DNA of 64,000 nucleotides from Protula sp. h YS-2021 (Eukaryota > Annelida > Polychaeta > Sabellida > Serpulidae), in assembly GCA_949752745.1 (NCBI GenBank), contig OX457028.1, positions 29,566,257 through 29,630,256 on the forward strand. Reading direction: 5' to 3'. Below the pieces are notes generated by a model. It had not been told where the DNA came from, did not search any database, and was given only the letters and a program-made list of their open reading frames with translations. The translations under genes and the position numbers were made by a program. This document shows, in pieces, positions 58,750 to 64,000 of the stretch (within the stretch, counting starts at the first letter, position 1; each line of letters begins with the position of its first letter).

Positions 58750-59841
58750 CGTTTGTTTGAGGCATGGTGTATGGATAGGGGAACTGATCCCGTTGCCGCC
58801 ATAGCTGTGGCAGTCGCTGACTTCTTTTTATATCTGTTTGAAGTTAGAAGGGTTTCGGTTAGATCGATTCTGACTTACCGCTCGGCTCTTACCTTTCTGT
58901 TGAAGAAGTCCTCGGGCTATGACCTGTCATCTTAGGAGGTGTTGTCAGATTTGCTTAAGTCTATTCAGGTGGAGCGACCTATGGCGGATAAGACAGTGAT
59001 GTCTTGGGATTGGTTCTTGGTTATGAAGTACCTCACATCGCCGCTCTTCCATAGTTTAGTTATATCTGACAAGCTACTTACCCTCAAGTGCGTGTTCTTA
59101 GTTGCCTTGGCGTCGGGTAAGCGCCGAAGGGAGATACATGCTTTGCAAAACTCCGTGGCTCAGGTCAATGGTTTGTGGTAGGCAGTGGTTTTGAAGCCTC
59201 TGCCGTCCTTTTTGGCTTAGACACATTTTCTTACCAAGGGAGTGGGGACATTTGAGCAGATTGTGATTCCGGCGTTGCCGGGAGTTAGGTCACGCACGGG
59301 CATCAATACCTCTACGCTATGTCCCGTTTCCCTCTTACGAGCGTACGTGAAACGTTCGACTACTTATCGCAGTACGTTACAACGTCGTCCGTTTATATCT
59401 TTCATGCGGAGTAAAACGGTCGGTTTATCGAAAGCGTCTATTTCTAATTATATCAAGAAAAATATTTTGTTAGCTTATGATGATATTATTAAGGAGCTGG
59501 AGGATGTAGCCCAGAAGCGTTTATTGATTAAGGCTCATCAGGTTAGACATGTGGCGCACTCGTTACGGGTTGCTAATGGCGTTTCAATGTGTGAGTTATT
59601 GCGAGTGGGCTGTTGGGCCTCTCCAAACACGTTTATTAAACATTATCTGCAAGAGTATGCGACCTATACTTTAACTAATTTGCATTGTCTAGGACCATTT
59701 GTTGCTGCTGAATCGATGATCCATAATGGTTCTCCCTCTTGCAGGACTCCCCAGCATTGTCACGGGAAGAGAGTGTTCAAAAAAAAAGAAGTCCGCCAAT
59801 TAGAGTTCGGCGTGGGGAGCAGCTCCGATGTGCAGCGGTAG
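58750..59841 (+). pseudogene. DIRS tyrosine recombinase, three in-frame TAG codons
   Basis: One frame runs about 360 codons to TAG at 59839. It starts with a FEAWCMDRG segment and a SAM-like N-terminal core-binding region (VRRVSVRSILTYRSAL). The catalytic domain shows the box-I arginine region ALASGKRRREIHAL (about 59104-59145), the box-II H-x-x-R in HQVRH (His 59536-59538, Arg 59545-59547), and a C-terminal SPNTFIKHYL segment with the presumed nucleophilic Tyr at 59644-59646. TAG interrupts the frame at 58933, 59179 and 59218, each at a place where Gln (CAG) would fit. There is no frameshift, unlike the reverse-transcriptase part. In living DIRS elements this enzyme inserts the circular DNA copy without a target duplication. 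Confidence 0.88.
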
Positions 59842-60280
59842 TATGGCGGTTTGGCTAACACGCGGGTGTTATCTTGCCCGCCCTATACGGACTTGTGTAC
59901 CATGGTCTACGTTTTTGACAGACCGGTTTTGCACATGGTACACTATGCTGTGTCGGGTTGGCAACGGTGCTAGTGACTTTTTGTGTTTCCACGTTCTCCT
60001 CTTTCTTTTCCGAAAGAGGGGAGGAGGGAACATTAGTATGATGATCTCGGGCCATCGAACTGTATTTGTATTAACAATGGGCATTTCGTATTGTAACCCC
60101 ACTGAATATTGTTAGTTGTTGGTAAATGGGCAATACTCGGTGAGACCCCGCTGAAATTAAAAGAAGAGATTGAATTTATTTCTTTTATTTCTGCCTCATG
60201 TACGACATAGTGTCTTGTAGACGGTATGTCAACCAATTCGTATGCATGGGATATGCAATTCCCACTACCAGTTCTAGTCT
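59842..60280. other. DIRS 3' region
   Basis: Non-coding. A CTTGTAGACGGTATG word at about 60214 repeats, in the opposite sense, the CTTGTAGAC core of the right inverted repeat; it could be part of the internal complementary region known from DIRS elements, but a full match to the joined ends was not shown. Confidence 0.45.
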
Positions 60281-60330
60281 CCCATAGTGATGGCTTCGTA
60301 GTCTACAAGCTGATATTTTCTAAATTAAAA
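60281..60330. repeat. Right inverted terminal repeat of the DIRS element
   Basis: CCCATAGTGATGGCTTCGTA continues with GTCTACAAGCTGATATTTTC and TAAATTAAAA. It is the complement of 55640-55689 with two mismatches. Confidence 0.93.
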
Positions 60331-60437
60331 CTGAATTATTTAATTTCTTAATACTCATTTTTATGAGTAAAATATCTTGTAGACGTGGCCTCTTGTTGAT
60401 TTATAAAGTCTTTATTATAAAGTTTAGTCAAATAAGT

Positions 60438-60973
60438 CTATTTTTCTTCATCTGTTTCACTCTGTTGCACTTCACTTTGCATGCCACTTTCTTCATCGCT
60501 GCTGTCATCCTCCTCCTCCTTATCTAGTAGCTCTTCAAAGAATGCATTGTCTCTCCTTATAGCCGCCTTTAGTGCCTTTGAATACTTATAATGTTTTTCG
60601 TCAACAAAGTAATTAAAGTCCTCTAAAATCCTTTGATAATGTTGGCTTTGTTCTAGACGTTGGGTATATTTGAATAGTCTCATAAACAGTTGTTTTAGTC
60701 CACGCTTATAAATGGGTCGAAGGTCATCACTTGCTATTTCACGTGCATCTTCAAGTCCTTGTTCTTCATATTCTAAAACCTTTTTTTGAAATTTGTCACC
60801 ATAGTCATGGTAGACTTCTTGAACCATATCATGCCAAACAGAGTCTATTTCTGATTCACTGTCAGAACTTCTCTCATCAACACCCTCACTACACTGCTCC
60901 ATATGTTTGAACAAAGCTTCTTCGCTGTTGTATATAATGCACCACATTCTGTACAAGCATTAATTTCAGTCAT
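60438..60973 (-). pseudogene. Acidic protein with N-terminal zinc-finger-like motif, one frameshift
   Basis: The main frame gives about 170 residues ending at TCA/TTTTTC near 60438. ATG at 60973 opens the neighbouring frame with NACTECGALY (a C-x-x-C pair). Around 60935-60925 one base appears to be lost, and the main frame continues NSEEALFKHMEQC, which supplies the H-x4-C half of a C2HC-type finger. After an acidic linker (SSDSESEIDS) a helical, highly charged body follows, with VWHDMVQEVYHDY, AREIASDDLRPIYKRG, a QHYQRILEDF stretch and KALKAAIRR; the C-terminus is almost all Asp, Glu and Ser. I do not recognise a named family. It faces the PC4-like gene across the DIRS insertion and starts about 320 bp inside the right arm. 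The frameshift suggests it is dead or recently damaged. Confidence 0.6.
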
Positions 60974-61321
60974 GTTGACGCTTTGACTTTCTATAGAAGA
61001 CTATCAAAAGTTTCAGTGATAGGTGGTTTTACAGGGTTTTCCATATCCATCTCCCATTCTTCATCCACTTCTGAAGTGTGTGCTTGCTTTAAGACTTTGT
61101 GGCCAGTAGTAAGATTTGAATAAATGTTGCATTAATACAAAGTGCCACATCCACTTTTCAAATGACAAAAAGTCTTTGAACGTAAATATATGAAGACAAC
61201 AACAACAAACAACAACAACAACAACAACAGACATTACTTCATGACGTCACTTACGGTCAGCGATAATACCAGTTTTTTTCTACCATTTATGCCAATTTGA
61301 TTTTCAAATTCCCAATTTCAT
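60974..61321 (-). other. Interval between the acidic gene and the right arm
   Basis: On the minus strand a short acidic reading (DEEWEMDMENPVKPP, ending TAG near 61000) can be followed upstream to about 61130, where it is broken by a stop; it may be a further damaged piece of an element gene. A CAA microsatellite lies at 61195-61230. CATAAATGG (61283-61291, minus strand) is the counterpart of the left TATA candidate. Confidence 0.35.
61195..61230. repeat. CAA microsatellite
   Basis: Eleven or so CAA/CAAA triplets. Confidence 0.95.
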
Positions 61322-62445
61322 AGGGAAATGTCACACTCGAGGTCCTAATATGTTTAGAAATAACTTTATCACATGGTTGGATGGACTTGCCATTGGAACA
61401 CATGTTTGGATGTCTTCCTACATAACCAATCAAAGAAAAAAATATATATAACAAATAAACATACATAACAAAGAATTTCATTTATCTCAAATTTACACTT
61501 GCCATCTTCCAACAACCAACCAAGCAACAAACAACAACCAGCCAACCAATCAACAACCAACCAACCAACAACAAACCAACCAATAACAACCAACCAACCA
61601 ATAACAACCAACCAACCAACAACAACAAACCAACCAACCAACCAACAATAACCAATCAACAACCAAACAACAACCAACCAACCAATCAACAACCAACCAA
61701 CAACAAACCAACCAACCAACAACAAACCAACCAATAACAACCAACCAACCAACCAACCAACAACAACAACAAACGAACCAACCAACAATAACTAACCAAC
61801 AACCAAACAAACAACAAACAACCAACCAACAACCAACAACAACAACCAACCAACCAACAACAACCAACCAACCAACAAACAATCAAGACTTGCTGAATGA
61901 TTTAGTGAAAGAATGGTTCAAATCGGTCAAGTAATTTTAAAGTTATGCGCTGTTGAAGTTGTCATGCTAGCCATATGGCAAAGTAATTTCCCACGGTGGG
62001 GTGGGGGTCCAAAAACCAAAGATGTTCAGAATCGTCTAAAACGCATTAATATACAAAAATCACAAAATTTTCCGACAGAGGGGGGAGGTCAAAAAACCAA
62101 AAATGTTCAGAATCGTCTGACACGGATAAATATGCAAAAGTCACAAGATTTTCCCACCGAGGGGGAGGGTTGAGAGGTAAAAAAACCAAACATATTCAGA
62201 ATCGTCGGATAAATATGCAAAAATTACAAAATTTTTCCACGGAGTTTTTGGACCCCCCCCCCCGAAACACATAAATATGTAAAAATCACAAAAGTTTTCC
62301 ACGGGGGGGGGGGGGGGGACAAAAATCCAAAAATGTTCACAATCGTCTGAAACGGATAAATATGCAAAAATCGCAAAATTTCCCCACGGGGAGGTGGAGG
62401 GGTGATACAGAACTCTTCTTTTCCTACTACTCAATATTTTGTCAC
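61322..62445. repeat. Right inverted arm
   Basis: This is the inverted counterpart of the left arm without the 1.5-kb insertion: inner unique segment (61322-61455), CAAC-type array (61500-61885), a TTCAAATCGGTCAAGTAATT / GCTAGCCATATGGC segment, then five C/G-run 90-bp repeats up to the CTACTACT word near 62430. Repeat numbers and simple-repeat lengths differ from the left arm, so the arms have been evolving separately. Confidence 0.9.
61500..61885. repeat. CAAC/CCAACCAA array (right arm)
   Basis: Simple repeat complementary in sense to the left-arm GTTG array. The minus-strand Val/Gly/Trp/Leu frames here are artefacts. Confidence 0.95.
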
Positions 62446-62946
62446 AAATTCATCAAAATATCTTTGACAAGTGATTGACGAACTATCCGAATAAAGAACA
62501 TTAGACAAAATAATTACGATTTGAAAACATTTAAATTAACACCATTGTCTAAGAACATAGTGGCCAGCCAAGTTCAGGTTAATCACGTATAATACTTATG
62601 TTCAGGGACATTGTTACCAGTTCAAAACATTAATATCCACTATACAAGAGTGGCCAGTGCATGCCAACATCAAAATACCCGAACTCTTTTGTTAGGCAGT
62701 CATTGCCTTTTGTTTTTGTCAACAAAAACATATGTTAGCCCAAACCCAGCCCCTCCTCTGCCATCCTATCCACCGCTTGCCTCTCCTGTTTACAAAGTTT
62801 TACTTTGACAAATTTGTACTATTTCAGAATTAAGACTTTTATCTTATATAATTATGAATGAATATATATGTGGGATATATGGATATATGTATAGGAACAG
62901 GTTTAACCACGTGGAATGTTCGACTGTAAACTGAGCTTGTACTCAA
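62446..62946. other. Spacer right of the composite element
   Basis: A TTGACAA/TTGTCA-rich stretch at 62446-62510 may be arm sequence. After it nothing is recognised. Confidence 0.5.
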
Positions 62947-63178
62947 CGTCTTTTTTTATCCGGATCTGGAAGGTGGTCACTGTAAAGGTTTTACTGTAAG
63001 TCTTGTTCATCCGGGTCACGACAAGTAGGTCTTAGTGTTTGTCTTTTCATCTGATTCCGGAAGGGAGTGGCTAAAACAGGTTTTCCTGTTCGTCTTTTTA
63101 TCAAGATCTTGAAAGTTAGCGCTCCTGATGAGTTATGCCATAATATTTTTATCCGAAACATTTGAAAGGTGGTCGCCA
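62947..63178. repeat. ~50-bp diverged tandem repeat, about five copies
   Basis: GTCTTTTTATCNNGATCTGG followed by AAGGTGGTC and a TTTTCCTGT/TTTTACTGT word recurs every 40-55 bp with much divergence. Confidence 0.7.
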
Positions 63179-64000
63179 CATCGCCAATTCCCTATTTCAT
63201 TGTTTTTGATAACCGTCACCCCGCCTCCCACTTCCATGTAATATCGGCACGTATTTTAACGCAACACTTACTCCTTTTCCTCTTTCACTGTACCGCCGTA
63301 AGTTCTTGTTGAACATATTTTGAAAAAAAATGCCTCTCCTTTATGAGTGCTATTTTTTGCGGAATTCCCAGTTGATATGCTGAGTGAAAGGTGTTATACA
63401 CAGCACAGAACTGCCCAAGCTAGAGGTTGGCTATTGAACAACAACGCACAGGTCCAAATCGCATTCCTTTATACCAATCAACACCAACGGTCGAGGACAC
63501 TGTTTCGCTCCTTGTTAATTAGAATTCCTATAATTTCCTACATGGTGGAGTGGGGGGGGGGGGGAACTCATGCACCAGTTGGTTAACATGTGTGTCCATG
63601 AATTTTTAAAAGGACTTCTAATTGGGTAGTACTAATTTTGACATAATATATACCGCCTTTCGCTTCTTGGAATTCTTTTTTTTTTTTTTTTTCTTGTCTT
63701 TTTTTTTCCTTCTTTTTTTCCTCTCTTTTAATAAAACCAACACTCCGCGCGGACCTTGTCTGGCCTCAAAAGTGCTCCCTTCCTCTGATCTTTTTTTTTG
63801 AACACACATAGCACAACATGATACGAAGCGCCCACCCTCCTCCCTCCTCCCCTGATCCTAACTTGGCCACCTCTATAACGCCCAAACCTGTTGTCCCCTT
63901 CCGGGACTAAAGTTGAAAAGTTAGATGAATCGGGTACGTTATGGGTGTATTTCACTGAGCACTATTGTAGCATAACCCATAAATGATTTATTCCCTAGGC
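63179..64000. other. Spacer with T/C-rich and G tracts
   Basis: A G11-type run lies at about 63552-63563 and a T/C-rich tract at 63677-63728. No gene or element was recognised up to the window end. Confidence 0.5.

Larger units (their letters stand above)
55640..60330 (+). mobile_element. DIRS-type tyrosine-recombinase retrotransposon, decayed
   Basis: The 4.7-kb element has inverted ends of 50 bp (48 identical) and carries, in order, a non-coding or gag-region leader with a minisatellite, reverse transcriptase/RNase H, and tyrosine recombinase, all on the plus strand. DIRS elements integrate through a tyrosine recombinase and leave no target duplication; none is seen here. No methyltransferase domain was recognised. 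Several frameshifts and in-frame stops show that it is inactive. It lies inside the long-arm element, between its two convergent genes. Confidence 0.88.
52405..62445. mobile_element. Composite element bounded by long inverted arms (class unknown)
   Basis: The left arm (52405-53366 plus 54870-55037) and right arm (61322-62445) are inverted copies in the same internal order: AGTAGGAAAA word, C-rich 90-bp repeat block, GCCATATGGCTAGCATGACA word, GTTG-type array, a GGAAGATGG word, then a unique segment with GGTTATGTAGGAAGAC and TTATTTCTRAACATATTAGG. Inside the arms, two damaged genes point towards each other (PC4-like from the left, acidic zinc-finger-like from the right). A DIRS-type retrotransposon lies between them and a further 1.5-kb insertion interrupts the left arm. 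Minus both insertions the element would be roughly 4 kb; minus only the DIRS it is about 5.4 kb. No transposase, integrase or DNA polymerase was found outside the DIRS. Exact termini and target duplication were not determined. Confidence 0.7.

Noticed and set aside
52405..62445. Polinton/Maverick identity
   Set aside because: Long inverted arms fit, but no family-B polymerase, retroviral-type integrase, protease or packaging ATPase is visible; the only polymerase and recombinase belong to the nested DIRS.
1..64000. tRNA, rRNA and telomere repeats
   Set aside because: No B-box-like GGTTCRANNCC in a cloverleaf context, no rRNA core sequences and no TTAGGG runs were seen on either strand.

Overview
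The window looks like gene-poor, repeat-dominated nuclear DNA of a metazoan, most likely a marine invertebrate and perhaps a mollusc. This rests on the absence of bacterial gene organisation, the very large tandem arrays, and the mix of hAT, pogo-type, MULE, non-LTR and DIRS-type elements together with repeats that resemble the bivalve 'pearl' family. Species cannot be fixed from the sequence. I found no intact host protein-coding gene, rRNA, tRNA or CRISPR array. Almost every long open frame is a by-product of a tandem repeat.

Layout. 1-1904: AT-rich spacer with a small 15-bp minisatellite. 1905-21000: one satellite of about 19 kb built on a 19-bp monomer, on the order of a thousand copies. 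Its core (3667-17458) has a higher-order structure: alternating 1435-bp and 1210/1343-bp units, then 1360-bp units. Its edges are disordered, and the right edge carries a 577-bp block in inverted orientation. 21001-33990: spacer with many short tandem repeats and the 3' end of a non-LTR retrotransposon (32222-32485). 34000-41190: a second large satellite, 30-bp monomer with a roughly 2.1-kb higher-order period, flanked on both sides by looser repeats that share its core word.

42250-52130: a dense set of dispersed elements: two hAT-type MITEs with 8-bp target duplications (44545-44944 and 46026-46792), a frameshifted Mutator-like transposase C-terminus (47296-47734), a 1008-bp pogo/Tigger-like element with TA duplications (47857-48864), and pearl/HINE-like elements with internal tandem repeats and terminal hairpins.

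52405-62445 is the most interesting part. Two inverted arms of about 1.1 kb (left 52405-53366 plus 54870-55037; right 61322-62445) each hold a C-rich 90-bp repeat block, a GTTG-type array and a unique inner segment. They face each other across a module with two convergent, damaged small genes: a PC4-like protein (55104-55603, +) and an acidic zinc-finger-like protein (60438-60973, -). Between these two genes sits a decayed DIRS-type tyrosine-recombinase retrotransposon (55640-60330) with 50-bp inverted ends, reverse transcriptase/RNase H and tyrosine recombinase. Without that insertion the outer element would be about 5.4 kb. It has no recognisable transposase or polymerase and I do not recognise its class, so it is my best candidate for an undescribed mobile element.
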